A DNA stretch of 64,000 nt from Telluria mixta. Its GTDB lineage: Bacteria > Pseudomonadota > Gammaproteobacteria > Burkholderiales > Burkholderiaceae_D. Positions 17,800 to 27,362 of this stretch are shown piece by piece. The first letter of the stretch is position 1. Every line of letters begins with the position of its first letter. The DNA lies in NCBI RefSeq assembly GCF_029223865.1, contig NZ_CP119520.1:5890001-5954000 (forward strand), written 5' to 3'. The translations under genes and the position numbers were made by a program. Below the pieces are notes generated by a model. The model was not told where the DNA came from and did not search any database. It saw only the letters and a list, made by a program, of their open reading frames with translations.

Positions 17800-19137
17800 A
17801 TGAATCCGGCACCTGACCTGCGCCGCGAACTGGGCGACTGGCGCCTGTGGACTGTCCGCGCCATCGTCGTGCTGCTCGCCGCCGCGGCCGGCCTCACGGT
17901 CGTCGGCTTTACCTGGCTGGCGGAGGCGGCCTACGGCCGCTTCGCCGCGCTGCGCGACCTCGCCTGGTGGAGCCCGCTTGTGTGGACACCGCTGTGCGCC
18001 GCCTTCATCGTCTGGTGCACGCGCCGTTTCGCGCCCGGCGCGGCCGGCTCCGGGATCCCGCAGGTGATGGCCACGCTCGACACGAACGTCGGCGACGCCG
18101 AGCGCGGCCTGTTCGTGTCGCTGCGCCTGTCCGTCGCCAAGATCCTGCTGACGGCCGGCGGCCTGTTGGGCGGCCTCTCGCTCGGGCGCGAAGGGCCGTC
18201 CGTGCAGATCGCGGCCGGCGTCATGCTGCAGGCGCGCCGGCTGATCCCCGCCGGCAGCGCCGTCGGCGTCCACGGGCTCCTCGTCGCAGGCGGCGCGGCG
18301 GGCATCGCGGCCGCGTTCAACACGCCGCTGGGCGGCGTCATGTTCGCCATCGAGGAACTGGCGCGGGCGCCCGAACAGCGCTCCAGCGGCCTGATCATCG
18401 CGGGCATCGTGCTGGCCGGCCTCGTGGGCGTGTCCGCACATGGCAACGACGCTTATTTCGGCGTCATCCACGCGCCCGCGATCGGCCTCGACCTGCTGCT
18501 GCCGGGCCTGCTGGTCGCCGTGCTGTCCGGCCTTGCCGGCGGCCTGTTCTCGCGCCTGATGATCGCCTCGCTGGCAGGCGGCGGTCCCGACCGCGCCAGC
18601 CGCTGGCGCGCGCGCCGGCCCGTGCTGTTCGCCGGCGCCTGCGGCCTCGGCGTCGCGCTGATCGGCATCGCGACGGGCGGCGCCGCGTTCGGCTCCGGCT
18701 ACGCCACCACGCGCACGATGGTGGAGGGCAGCGCGGCGATGCCGTTCGCCTATGCGCCTTTCAAATTCCTGGCGACGTGGCTGACCGCGTGGTCCGGTGT
18801 ACCGGCCGGCATCTTCGCACCGTCGCTGGCGATCGGCGCCGCGTTCGGCAACGACGTCGCGCTGCTCTTGTATGGCGTGCAGGTGCCTGCGCTGATCGCG
18901 CTGGGCATGGTCGGCTTCCTCGCGGCCGCCACGCAGGCGCCGCTGACGGCCTTCATCATCGTGATGGAAATGGTCGACGGCCACGCAATGGTGCTGAGCC
19001 TGATGGCTTGCGCGCTGGTCGCGTTCGCCGTCGCACGCCTCATCAGTCCACCGCTGTATCCGACCCTCGCGCGGCTGCAACTGGGGCGCATACCGCCTCC
19101 AGCCGTGGCGCGGGAACAACCCCAGGCGCCAGACTGA
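17800..19137 (+). CDS. ClC family chloride channel/antiporter
   Basis: A 445-residue inner-membrane ClC protein. The three anion-selectivity segments are present: GSGIPQ, GREGPSVQ and GIFAPSLAIG. The glutamate in GREGP is the gating glutamate; bacterial proteins with it are usually 2Cl-/H+ antiporters, though a true channel cannot be excluded from sequence. It lacks a C-terminal CBS domain. The ATG at 17800 follows a GAGG site; a TTG one codon earlier is possible. It is divergent from the MarR gene. Confidence 0.9.
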   Translation: MNPAPDLRRELGDWRLWTVRAIVVLLAAAAGLTVVGFTWLAEAAYGRFAALRDLAWWSPLVWTPLCAAFIVWCTRRFAPGAAGSGIPQVMATLDTNVGDAERGLFVSLRLSVAKILLTAGGLLGGLSLGREGPSVQIAAGVMLQARRLIPAGSAVGVHGLLVAGGAAGIAAAFNTPLGGVMFAIEELARAPEQRSSGLIIAGIVLAGLVGVSAHGNDAYFGVIHAPAIGLDLLLPGLLVAVLSGLAGGLFSRLMIASLAGGGPDRASRWRARRPVLFAGACGLGVALIGIATGGAAFGSGYATTRTMVEGSAAMPFAYAPFKFLATWLTAWSGVPAGIFAPSLAIGAAFGNDVALLLYGVQVPALIALGMVGFLAAATQAPLTAFIIVMEMVDGHAMVLSLMACALVAFAVARLISPPLYPTLARLQLGRIPPPAVAREQPQAPD

Positions 19138-19182
19138 GGCGGCACGGAAACAAGCCGCGTCGGTGTGAGCAAATTTGCTACG

Positions 19183-22023
19183 ATGGGGCATGCTGACACG
19201 GAAAGTGCGCCTCGGCCGCGCGCGCGCGCGGCCCCGACTCCTGCCGCGGTGCTGACACTGCTGGCGGGACTGGGTCTTACTGCCGTGCTGGTCGTCGGGA
19301 TGATCGGCTCGGAGCGCGAACGGGCCCGCTCCGAATTCCTGCAGCGCGCGGAAATCCGCAACGCTACCGTCACGCGCAGCTTCGGCGACGCGCTCGACGT
19401 ACTGCAGGCGGCCAACGCGCTGTTTGCGTCCGTCGGCATCGCCAGCCGCGATGAGTTCAGCGCCTTCACACGGCCGCTGCTGGCCAGCCACCCGTACCTG
19501 CAGGCCGTCGTGTTCCACCGCATGGTGGCCAGCCACGAGCGCGCCGCGTTCGAGGCGGAGAACCGGCGCTTCCGGCCCAACTTCGAGATCCGCGAACGCC
19601 GCGTGAACGACAACAGCGTCACGCTCGTGCGCGCGGCGCCGCGCCCGCGCTACCTCGTCGTCGATTACATCGAGCCCTTGGCGGGCAACGAAGTCACGCT
19701 GGGCTACGACGCGTTTTCGTTCGCCCAGCAGGGTTCCACGTTCATGCGTTCCATCGACACGGGCCAGCCGGCGTCCAGCCTCATGCTGCCGTTGCTGCAG
19801 CGCGGCGACCACCTCGGCTTCCTGCTGATGATGCCCGTGTACCGGCGCGGGGCGCCGCTCGTCAACGCGGCCGCGCGCAGCGACGCGGCGCTGGGCGACA
19901 CCGCCGTCGTGATCGACGTGGCGACGCTGGTCGGCACGACGCTCGCCAAATCGAACATGTTGGTGCGCAACGGGTTGAAGATCGAGCTGTACGGCCCGGG
20001 CCTGGACGGCCCGCAGCGCGCGTACCTGCATGACGCCCTGGACCGCACGAACCGCCCCGCCTGGCACGCGTGGCTCGGCGACACGGTGTTCACGAACCGC
20101 CACACGTTCGAGGTGGCCGGCATGCCGTGGGAGTTGCGCGTCACCGGGCGCTCCAGCGAAATGGCGGGCGGCGCCGGCGCGCTCATCGCGCTGGTCCTCG
20201 GCGGCGTCGGGAGCCTGGCCACGTCCGGCTACGTGCAGAGCCGCGTCAAGCGCACGCGCCGCATCGAGGCGCTCGTCGAAAGCCGCACGGCCGACCTGCA
20301 CGACGCCCTCGACGCGCTGCGCCTGTACCGGCGCGCCATCGACGCGAGCGCCAACGCCATCCTCCTCGTCAGCGCGACGCGGCCCGGCTACCCCATCGAA
20401 TACGTGAACCCGGCGTTCGAGCGCATGCGCGGCGTCACCGCGTCCGAAGTGATCGGCCGCGGCCTGCTCGACATGGGCAACCGCGAACCCGACCAGGCCG
20501 GCGTGGCCGAACTGCGCGCCGCGATCCGCGAGCGGCGCGAGGCCCACGTGTCGATGCTTCTGCGCCGGCGCGACCGCGAGGACATGTATGCCGAAGTGTA
20601 TATCGCGCCCGTCAACAACGAGGATGGCGTCACGACGCATTTCGTGCTGGCGCAGTACGACGTGACGATGGCCAAGCGCTACGAGGCGGAGCTGGAGGCG
20701 CGCGCCCGCTTCGACACGCTGACGGGCCTCGCCAACCGCGCGCTGCTGCACGACCGCATCGACAACGCGATCAACCTCGCGGCCGGACGCGGCACCGTGT
20801 GGGTGGCGGCGCTCGACCTCGACCACTTCAAGTTCGTCAACGACACCCTGGGCCACGACGCCGGCGACGAGCTGCTGAAGGCAGCCGCGCAGCGCATCAG
20901 CGCGGCCGTCGAGCGCAGCGACACCGTGGCCCGCACCGGCGGCGACGAATTCGTGCTCGTGCTGCCGGGCCGCGAGAGCGAGTCAGAGGCGGCGGCCACC
21001 GTGCGCGCCGTACTGCAGGCGCTCGCCCATCCGCTCGAGCTGCTGGGGCAGGAACTCGTCCTCACGGGCAGCGCCGGCCTCGCCGCGTTCCCTGCCGACG
21101 GCGACGACGCGGCCACGCTGATCCAGCACGCGGAAGTGGCCATGTACCGGTCCAAGGAACTGGGCCGCAACATGGTGCAGTTCTACATGCCGACGATGAA
21201 TGCCCGCGCCCGCGAACGCCTCGCGCTGGAAGGCGCGCTGCGCAGCGCGCTCGTGCACGACGAGTTCGAGCTGTACTACCAGCCCCAGGTCGACCTGGAG
21301 ACGGGCGCCGTCGTCGGGCTGGAGGCGCTGATCCGCTGGCGTCATCCGAGCCTGGGCATGGTACGGCCCGACCGTTTCATCAACCTGGCCGAGGAGACGG
21401 GCCTCATCGTTCCCATCGGCGCCTGGGTGCTGCGCACGGCGTGCCGCCAGAGCCGCGCGTGGCAGCACGCCGGCCTCGGTCACTTGCGGATCGCCGTGAA
21501 CCTGTCGGCGCGCCAGTTCGCGGAGCCGAACCTCGTGCGCGAGATCGCCCGCGTGCTGGACGAGACGGGCCTGTCCGCCGGCTGCCTCGAAGTGGAGATC
21601 ACGGAAAGCCTCGTGATGGGCGACGTGGAAAGCGCGATCCGCACGATGCGCGAACTGAAGCAGATGGGCGTGCAATTGTCGATCGACGATTTCGGCACCG
21701 GTTATTCGAGCCTGTCGTACCTGCGCCGCTTTCCCGTCGACGTGCTCAAGATCGACCGCAGCTTCGTGCGCGACATTCCGTTCAGCGAGGACGACGCGGC
21801 GATGGTCGCCGCCATCATCGAGCTCGCGCGCGGGCTGCGCATGCGCGTGATCGCCGAGGGCGTGGAGACGGAGGCCCAGCTCGAGTACCTGCGCCGGCGC
21901 GGCTGCGACGAGGTACAGGGCCACGTGTATGCACAGGCGTCGTCCGGCGCCGAGGTCGAGCGCCTGCTGCGCATGGGCCGGCACATGATCCCCCACAACG
22001 GGGACGGTATGAGCGTGCGCTAA
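19183..22023 (+). CDS. membrane GGDEF-EAL c-di-GMP protein with CHASE-like sensor and PAS
   Basis: A protein of about 946 residues. An N-terminal membrane helix (VLTLLAGLGLTAVLVVGMIG) and a second near residue 330 bracket a periplasmic region resembling a CHASE domain (ALFASVGIASRDEF, LQAVVFHRM). A PAS domain follows (AIDASANAILLVSA), then a GGDEF domain with an intact RTGGDEFVLVLPG (motif about 586-590) and an EAL domain with EALIRWRHP (about 714), ITESL and [10 protein letters not shown]. Both catalytic motifs look intact, so it could make and degrade c-di-GMP. The inhibitory RxxD site before GGDEF reads ERSD and appears lost. A GTG six codons upstream (19165) is an alternative start; neither has a clear ribosome binding site. 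Confidence 0.9.
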   Translation: MGHADTESAPRPRARAAPTPAAVLTLLAGLGLTAVLVVGMIGSERERARSEFLQRAEIRNATVTRSFGDALDVLQAANALFASVGIASRDEFSAFTRPLLASHPYLQAVVFHRMVASHERAAFEAENRRFRPNFEIRERRVNDNSVTLVRAAPRPRYLVVDYIEPLAGNEVTLGYDAFSFAQQGSTFMRSIDTGQPASSLMLPLLQRGDHLGFLLMMPVYRRGAPLVNAAARSDAALGDTAVVIDVATLVGTTLAKSNMLVRNGLKIELYGPGLDGPQRAYLHDALDRTNRPAWHAWLGDTVFTNRHTFEVAGMPWELRVTGRSSEMAGGAGALIALVLGGVGSLATSGYVQSRVKRTRRIEALVESRTADLHDALDALRLYRRAIDASANAILLVSATRPGYPIEYVNPAFERMRGVTASEVIGRGLLDMGNREPDQAGVAELRAAIRERREAHVSMLLRRRDREDMYAEVYIAPVNNEDGVTTHFVLAQYDVTMAKRYEAELEARARFDTLTGLANRALLHDRIDNAINLAAGRGTVWVAALDLDHFKFVNDTLGHDAGDELLKAAAQRISAAVERSDTVARTGGDEFVLVLPGRESESEAAATVRAVLQALAHPLELLGQELVLTGSAGLAAFPADGDDAATLIQHAEVAMYRSKELGRNMVQFYMPTMNARARERLALEGALRSALVHDEFELYYQPQVDLETGAVVGLEALIRWRHPSLGMVRPDRFINLAEETGLIVPIGAWVLRTACRQSRAWQHAGLGHLRIAVNLSARQFAEPNLVREIARVLDETGLSAGCLEVEITESLVMGDVESAIRTMRELKQMGVQLSIDDFGTGYSSLSYLRRFPVDVLKIDRSFVRDIPFSEDDAAMVAAIIELARGLRMRVIAEGVETEAQLEYLRRRGCDEVQGHVYAQASSGAEVERLLRMGRHMIPHNGDGMSVR

Positions 22024-22093
22024 CCGAAAGTCAGCGGGCCGTCGGCTATACTTGTGGCGCCATTGACAAGCTAGCTGACAGGAAGAAACGAGA

Positions 22094-24502
22094 GTGGATG
22101 ACCATAACGACGGCAAGGACTGGGACGGACGCGAACGCAGGATGATCGACCGCGCCGGAGCCCGCGCCAGGGAAGCCTATGCACGGGCGCACGGGCACCT
22201 GATGACCAAGCCGCCGCATGTGCGCTGGCTGTACATCGCCGCCGGGCTCGCGCTGTTGCTGGCGACCCTGTTCGCCGTCTGGATCGCGCTGCTGTTCCCG
22301 CTCACGCCCGGCATCGAGGACGTCAAGCAGGCGCGCGTCGCGCAGCCCACGGTCGTGGTCTCGGCCGACGGCCGCCAGCTGGCCAGCTTCGAGCAGGGCA
22401 TCCAGATGAAGGTGCCGCTGTCGGCGGTGTCGCCGAACGTCGTCAACGCCCTCGTCGCGACGGAAGACCACCGCTTCTACGACCACCACGGCGTCGACTT
22501 CACCCGCATCGCCGGCGCCTTCGTCGCCAACCTGAAGGGCGATGCGCAGGGCGGCTCGACGATAACCCAGCAGCTCGCGCGCAACCTGTTCCGCGACGAG
22601 ATCGGCCGCGCGCGCAACATCAACCGCAAGCTGAAGGAACTCATCACCGCCTTCAAGATCGAGAACACGTACAGCAAGACGGAGATCCTCGAAGCCTACC
22701 TGAACACCGTCCCGTTCCTGTACAACACCTACGGCATCGAGGCGGCGGCGCACACGTACTTCAACAAGACGGCGGCGCAGCTGAACGAGACGGAAGCGGC
22801 CACCCTGGTCGGCATGCTGAAGGGCACCGCCTACTACAACCCCGTGACGAATCCCGAGCGTTCGCTCGCGCGCCGCAACGTCGTGCTGGGGCAGATGCTG
22901 AAGGCGGGCGCGTTCGACGAGGCCAAGTACCGTCAGCTGATCAAGCGGCCGCTGCGCCTGCATTTCGCACGCATGGCGGAACGCACCGGCAAGGACGACC
23001 ATTTCACCGCCTACGTGCGGCGCTGGCTCCTGGACTGGGCGAACAAGAACGACGCCGACCTGCAGCAGGACGGCCTCGTCGTGCAGACGACGCTCGACTA
23101 CGACCTGCAGCAGGCCGCGCAGCGCGCCGTCGAGCGCCAGGCCAGTGCGCTGCAGGCCATCGCGGACGTCGACTGGGCCCATTCCTGGCCGATCAACGCG
23201 ACGTCGACACAGACCTATGTCGACATGCGCGACGGCGTGAATCCGTTCGAATACTACTGGCAGTCGCATGGCGAGCTGCTGGAGACGTTCATCCGCGAGT
23301 CGTCCGACTACCGCAAGGCCGTCGACGGCGGCGACAATCCCGTCGCGGTCCTGAAGAAACTGAAGGCGGACCGCAACTTCATGCGCCAGCTGAAGGCATC
23401 GAAATCGCGCCTGGAGGCGGGCTTCCTGGCGATGGACCCGGCGACGGGCGAGATCAAGGCGTGGGTCGGCAGCCGCGACTTCGAGAAGGAGCAGTACGAC
23501 CATGTGGCCCAGGCCGCGCGCCAGCCCGGCTCCACGTTCAAGCCGATCGTGTACGCCGCCGCGCTGGAAAAGGGCCTCGCACCGGACCATGCCTACCTGG
23601 ACGCCGTGACGACGATCCGCTTCAACGACGGCACCGTCTGGCGCCCGACGGACAACAGCGGCACGACGGGCCGCCAGCTGACCATGCGCGATGGCCTCGT
23701 CTTTTCGAAGAACACGATCACGGCGCAGGTCGTGCGCGACATCGGCGTGGCCCCGGTCGTCAAGCTGGCGCAGGACCTGGGCGTCCGCACGAGCAAGCTG
23801 GCGCCCGTGCCGTCGATCGCGCTCGGCTCCAGCCCCGTCACCCTGCTGGAGATGGTCAACGCGTATTCGACGATCGCCGCGCAGGGCGAATACCGCAAGC
23901 CGGTGTTCGTGCGCCGCATCACGGACCGCAACGGCCAGGTGATCGCCGATTTTGCCTCGCAGACGCCGCAGCGCGTGCTGTCGCAGGAGTCGGCCGTCAC
24001 CCTGATCGACATGATGCGCGGCGTGATCAACCGCGGCACGGGCACGGGCATCCGCTACCGCTTCGGCATCACGGCCGACGTGGCGGGCAAGACCGGCACC
24101 ACGCAGAACAACGCGGACGGCTGGTTCATCATGATGCATCCGAACCTCGTCGCGGGCGCGTGGGTGGGCTTCAACGACAATCGCGTCACCATGCGTTCGA
24201 ATTACTGGGGGCAGGGCGGCCACAGCGCCATCCTGCTCGTCGGCGACTTCTTCAAGTCCGCGCTCGACAGCGGCAAGGTCAGCGCCGACGCGCTGTTCCC
24301 GGGCGGGCGCAAACCCGAACCCGCGACGCGTCACGAAGAACCGCCGCCCGAGGAAGACATGGAAGAGGGCGGCGACATGCAGCAGGAAGGCGGCCCGCCG
24401 GCCGACACCCCGCAGCCGCCCGACAACGAACCGCCGGCGCCGCCGCAGTCCGACCAGCCGTCGGAAGGCATCATGCTGCCGCCGCCTCCCAACGACGCGT
24501 GA
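22094..24502 (+). CDS. penicillin-binding protein 1A family, bifunctional
   Basis: An 802-residue class A penicillin-binding protein that polymerises and crosslinks peptidoglycan. The start is GTG, with AGGAAG eight bases upstream; the nearby ATG at 22098 is out of frame. One membrane helix lies at about 48-70. The transglycosylase domain has EDHRFYDHHGVD, with the catalytic glutamate, and GGSTITQQLARNLF. The transpeptidase domain has the SxxK motif in QPGSTFKPIVY, SKN in VFSKNTIT, and KTGTT. The C-terminal 55 residues are a Pro/Glu-rich disordered tail (PPPEEDMEEGGDM and similar). It is a single gene with its own upstream gap. Confidence 0.93.
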   Translation: MDDHNDGKDWDGRERRMIDRAGARAREAYARAHGHLMTKPPHVRWLYIAAGLALLLATLFAVWIALLFPLTPGIEDVKQARVAQPTVVVSADGRQLASFEQGIQMKVPLSAVSPNVVNALVATEDHRFYDHHGVDFTRIAGAFVANLKGDAQGGSTITQQLARNLFRDEIGRARNINRKLKELITAFKIENTYSKTEILEAYLNTVPFLYNTYGIEAAAHTYFNKTAAQLNETEAATLVGMLKGTAYYNPVTNPERSLARRNVVLGQMLKAGAFDEAKYRQLIKRPLRLHFARMAERTGKDDHFTAYVRRWLLDWANKNDADLQQDGLVVQTTLDYDLQQAAQRAVERQASALQAIADVDWAHSWPINATSTQTYVDMRDGVNPFEYYWQSHGELLETFIRESSDYRKAVDGGDNPVAVLKKLKADRNFMRQLKASKSRLEAGFLAMDPATGEIKAWVGSRDFEKEQYDHVAQAARQPGSTFKPIVYAAALEKGLAPDHAYLDAVTTIRFNDGTVWRPTDNSGTTGRQLTMRDGLVFSKNTITAQVVRDIGVAPVVKLAQDLGVRTSKLAPVPSIALGSSPVTLLEMVNAYSTIAAQGEYRKPVFVRRITDRNGQVIADFASQTPQRVLSQESAVTLIDMMRGVINRGTGTGIRYRFGITADVAGKTGTTQNNADGWFIMMHPNLVAGAWVGFNDNRVTMRSNYWGQGGHSAILLVGDFFKSALDSGKVSADALFPGGRKPEPATRHEEPPPEEDMEEGGDMQQEGGPPADTPQPPDNEPPAPPQSDQPSEGIMLPPPPNDA

Positions 24503-24509
24503 TCGTAGG

Positions 24510-24528
24510 GTGGGCACCCCGTGCCCAC
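24510..24528. repeat. intergenic hairpin, REP-like
   Basis: GTGGGCAC-CCC-GTGCCCAC is a perfect 8-bp stem with a 3-base loop in the 40-bp gap between two convergent genes. No T run follows on either strand. The form, a GTAGGGTGGGCAC-type unit, looks like a dispersed repeat; a genome-wide copy count would decide. Confidence 0.5.
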
Positions 24529-24542
24529 GCGAGATGCGCCGA

Positions 24543-25388
24543 TTACAGGATCGGCGTGCCGCCGGTCACGGGAATCCGCGCCCCGGAAATGTAGCTGGCC
24601 TCGTCGGACGCCAGCATCACGTACACCGGCGCGACTTCCACCGGCTGGCCGGGCCGCTTCATCGGCACCTGCTGGCCGAAGCTCTCCACCTGGTCGGGCG
24701 GCATCGTCGACGGGATCAGGGGTGTCCAGATCGGCCCCGGCGCGACGGAGTTGACCCGGATGCCTTTTTCGGCCAGCAGTTGCGCGAGGCCGGCCGTGAA
24801 GTTGGCGATGGCGCCCTTCGTCGTCGCATACGGCAGCAGCGTCGGCTTCGGATTGTCCGAGTTGATCGACGTCGTGTTGATGATCGACGATCCCGGCTTC
24901 ATGTGCTTCACCGCTGCCTTGCAGAGGTGGAACATGGCCGTGATGTTGACGGCGAACGTGCGGTCCCATTCCTCGTCCGGAATCTCTTCCAGCGACTGGC
25001 GCGTCATCTGGAACGCCGCGTTATTCACCAGCACGTCGATGCGGCCGAATTCCTGCACGGCCCGGTCGACGATGGCGCGGCAGTGGGCGGGATCCGCGAT
25101 GTCGCCGGGGACCAGCACGGCCTTGCGGCCCGCTTCGCGCACGAGGCGTTCCGTCTCGCGCGCATCGTCGTCTTCATTGAGATAGGAAATCAGCACGTCC
25201 GCCCCTTCGCGCGCGAAGGCGAGGGCGACGGCGCGGCCGATGCCGCTGTCGCCGCCCATGATGACGGTGGCCTTGTCCTTGAGCCGGCCGTGGCCCACAT
25301 AACTCGTCTCGCCGTGGTCGGCCTTCGGCGTCAGCTGCGACTCGTGGCCCGGCGGGGTCTGTTGTTGCGCGGGTTGATGTTGCTGCAT
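24543..25388 (-). CDS. SDR family oxidoreductase (YghA-like)
   Basis: A 281-residue short-chain dehydrogenase. It has the NAD(P)-binding motif GGDSGIGRAVA, the NNAA motif, and the catalytic Ser of SSIINTTSIN with YATTK (Tyr and Lys). A polar Gln/Pro-rich N-terminal leader of about 45 residues with PKADHGETSYVGHGRLKDK is typical of the YghA/stress-induced glucose dehydrogenase-like subgroup. AGGAGG precedes the ATG at 25388. The substrate is unknown. It follows the mscS gene by 75 bp on the same strand; this subgroup is often stress-induced, which fits the neighbouring MscS and DUF3606 genes. Confidence 0.9.
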   Translation of the reverse strand: MQQHQPAQQQTPPGHESQLTPKADHGETSYVGHGRLKDKATVIMGGDSGIGRAVALAFAREGADVLISYLNEDDDARETERLVREAGRKAVLVPGDIADPAHCRAIVDRAVQEFGRIDVLVNNAAFQMTRQSLEEIPDEEWDRTFAVNITAMFHLCKAAVKHMKPGSSIINTTSINSDNPKPTLLPYATTKGAIANFTAGLAQLLAEKGIRVNSVAPGPIWTPLIPSTMPPDQVESFGQQVPMKRPGQPVEVAPVYVMLASDEASYISGARIPVTGGTPIL

Positions 25389-25463
25389 CGTGACCTCCTG
25401 ATCGAACGTTGGAGGCTCGGATGATAGGGCCGGACGCCGGGACGCGGCGTCCGGTTCCGGCAA

Positions 25464-26594
25464 TCAATGCATGGGTCGTGCCTGGGGCGTCGCGCGGCCG
25501 TCGGGACGGCGGGCGCCGCCCCCGTCGTTGGCGGCCGGTTGCTGCACCAGCAGCTCCTGCGCGCGCGGCGCCGTCGAGATGCCCAGGTCGCGCAGCAGCT
25601 GCATCGTCTCCAGCAGCACGGCCTGCTGCGTCTGCAGGTACAGGCCGTAATTGGCGTCCGTCAGGTTGTAGACGATGTCGTATTCCAGGTAGTTCTGGTC
25701 CATCGTCGTCAGGTTGACGTGGTCGAGTTTCACCTTGTCCCTGGCCGCGATGATGGCGGCCACGCGCTCCGGCAGCTGCGCCGCCAGTTCGTGCGGCGTG
25801 GCCGGATTGATGCGCAGGGTGTACTGCACGCGGCGCGTGTTCTGGCGCTTGAAGTTGTGCACGACCTTGCGCAGCAGCTCCGCGTTGGCGATGACGATCT
25901 GCTCGCCCGACAGCGCGCGGATGCGGGTCGTCTTGAGGCCCACGTGCTCGATCGTGCCCGAGAATTCCGGCACCGAGATCGCGTCGCCCACCTCGAACGG
26001 CTTGTCGGTCGCGATCGACAGCGATGCGAACAGGTCGCCGAGGATGTTCTGCACGGCCAGCGCGACGGCCACGCCGCCGATGCCCAGGCTCGCGACGAAC
26101 GTCGTCACGTTGATGCCGAGATTGGCCAGCATCGCCAGCAGGAACACGGTCCACACGCTCCACTGCAGCGCCCAGATCATCAGGGTATGCGCGACGGTGA
26201 CCTGTTCGTTTTCCAGGCCCTTGCCATGCACGCGGAAATAGCGCCGCGCCGTGACGGCGATGGCGTGGTGCAGGTACAGGGCCAGTTGCGCGCCGAGCGT
26301 GATGAACCACAGGTGGCCGATACGCTGGTCCCACGGCGGCGGCAGGTCGAGCAGCGACACGCCGATCAGGATCGAGGTCGCGAGGATGGCGAGGTTGCTC
26401 GTGCGCGCGAGCGTGTGGCGCAGCACCTCGACCATGGGTTTATGGGCACGCTCGTCGTCGAGCTGGTCGAGACGGCGGCGGAACAGGTGCACGGCGCCGT
26501 GGATGGCGATGAAGCTGAGGACTGCAGCGGTGAGTGCCACGGCCGCGTTGGTCCAGCTGATGTCGAGATTGGAGAAATAGCCGCGGATAGTCAT
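25464..26594 (-). CDS. small-conductance mechanosensitive channel, MscS family
   Basis: A 376-residue MscS-type channel with about four membrane helices. The pore helix reads FVASLGIGGVAVALAVQNIL followed by GDLFASLSIATDKPFEVGD, and the cytoplasmic beta domain carries TTRIRALSGEQIVIAN. It opens on membrane tension to release osmolytes during hypo-osmotic shock. AAAGGAG precedes the ATG. The C-terminus ends in a Gly/Arg/Pro-rich tail. A paralogue with nearly the same pore segment lies at 55083-56210. Confidence 0.9.
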   Translation of the reverse strand: MTIRGYFSNLDISWTNAAVALTAAVLSFIAIHGAVHLFRRRLDQLDDERAHKPMVEVLRHTLARTSNLAILATSILIGVSLLDLPPPWDQRIGHLWFITLGAQLALYLHHAIAVTARRYFRVHGKGLENEQVTVAHTLMIWALQWSVWTVFLLAMLANLGINVTTFVASLGIGGVAVALAVQNILGDLFASLSIATDKPFEVGDAISVPEFSGTIEHVGLKTTRIRALSGEQIVIANAELLRKVVHNFKRQNTRRVQYTLRINPATPHELAAQLPERVAAIIAARDKVKLDHVNLTTMDQNYLEYDIVYNLTDANYGLYLQTQQAVLLETMQLLRDLGISTAPRAQELLVQQPAANDGGGARRPDGRATPQARPMH

Positions 26595-26693
26595 CGGGCT
26601 CCTTTCGAAAAGGCGGGTTGCACGGGAGCACGCGCGAAGGGGTAGCGCCCGGCCGGCGGGGCCGGGCGGGCGTCAGGCAGGGCACCTGCAGGA

Positions 26694-26882
26694 TCAGTGG
26701 CGGGTGCCGCGCAGGTGCTGGCGCACGGCCTCGGCGCTGCTGCTGCCGGCTTCCTTGACGGCCTTCGCCAGCTCTTCCTCGGTCACGCCCAGTTCCTTGG
26801 TCCAGTACTGGACTTCCCATTTTTCGTGCAGGTTGATGCGCGAGCGGTCCTGCTGGCCGCGGTTTTGCAGGTTATCGGACAT
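26694..26882 (-). CDS. DUF3606 domain protein
   Basis: A 62-residue protein with the DUF3606 pattern: RSRINLHEKWEVQYWTKELG, then EEELAKAVKEAGSSSAEAVR. AAGGAGG lies just before the ATG at 26882. These small acidic helical proteins are widespread in proteobacteria and often sit near stress genes; their molecular role is unknown. It lies 99 bp upstream of mscS on the same strand, with a GC hairpin (26647-26667) between them. Confidence 0.88.
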   Translation of the reverse strand: MSDNLQNRGQQDRSRINLHEKWEVQYWTKELGVTEEELAKAVKEAGSSSAEAVRQHLRGTRH

Positions 26883-27038
26883 GATGAGCCTCCTTGATCG
26901 ATATAAGTGCAGGATGCCACCGGTCCCGGCCATATTCCGTTCGGTGTTTCACGTTGTGGCCGCCTTAAAAGCGGCCCGCACTTACTCCCATGGCATGTTT
27001 TGTTGTAGGCTAGCGTGATCGACAACATGGAGACATGC

Positions 27039-27362
27039 ATGAGCAAACCCTATGACACGGCGCAGCCCGAGCGCAGCGCCATCGACGCGCTGCCGGGCGT
27101 GGTCGCCCTCGACTTCGGCACGAACTGGTGCGGCTATTGCCAGGCGGCGGCCAGCCACATCGACGACGCGCTGGCACCGTATCCGGGCGTCCAGCACATC
27201 AAGGTCGAGGATGGCCCCGGACGCAAGCTGGGCCGTTCGTTCAAGGTGAAACTGTGGCCGACCGTCGTCGTGCTCAAGGACGGCCAGGAAGTCGCGCGCG
27301 TCGTGCGCCCGGTCGCGAGCAGCGAGCTCGCCGACGCGTTGTCGCAGGCCGGTGCCGCATGA
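27039..27362 (+). CDS. thioredoxin family protein
   Basis: A 107-residue thioredoxin-fold protein without a signal peptide. The redox motif is WCGYC in TNWCGYCQAAASHI instead of the usual WCGPC. The cis-proline is in KLWPTVVVLKDGQEV. The ATG at 27039 is preferred because GGAGA lies six bases upstream; in-frame GTG and ATG codons at 27015 and 27027 are less well placed. It overlaps the MFS gene in ATGA, so the two form an operon. It is probably a cytosolic thiol-disulfide reductase. Confidence 0.88.
   Translation: MSKPYDTAQPERSAIDALPGVVALDFGTNWCGYCQAAASHIDDALAPYPGVQHIKVEDGPGRKLGRSFKVKLWPTVVVLKDGQEVARVVRPVASSELADALSQAGAA

Noticed and set aside
17521..20856. Very long open frame on the minus strand opposite the ClC and GGDEF-EAL genes
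   Set aside because: It is antisense to two well-supported genes, its composition is Arg/His/Gln/Asp-rich with no motif, and such frames are common opposite GC-rich genes. Its first-strand end coincides with part of the MarR coding region in another frame.
22046..24517. Long open frame opposite the PBP1A gene
   Set aside because: It is a mirror of codon bias in a gene with all catalytic motifs on the plus strand; no motifs of its own.
26647..26667. GC-rich hairpin between mscS and the DUF3606 gene as a terminator
   Set aside because: A good stem, GCCCGGCC/GGCCGGGC, but there is no T run on either strand.
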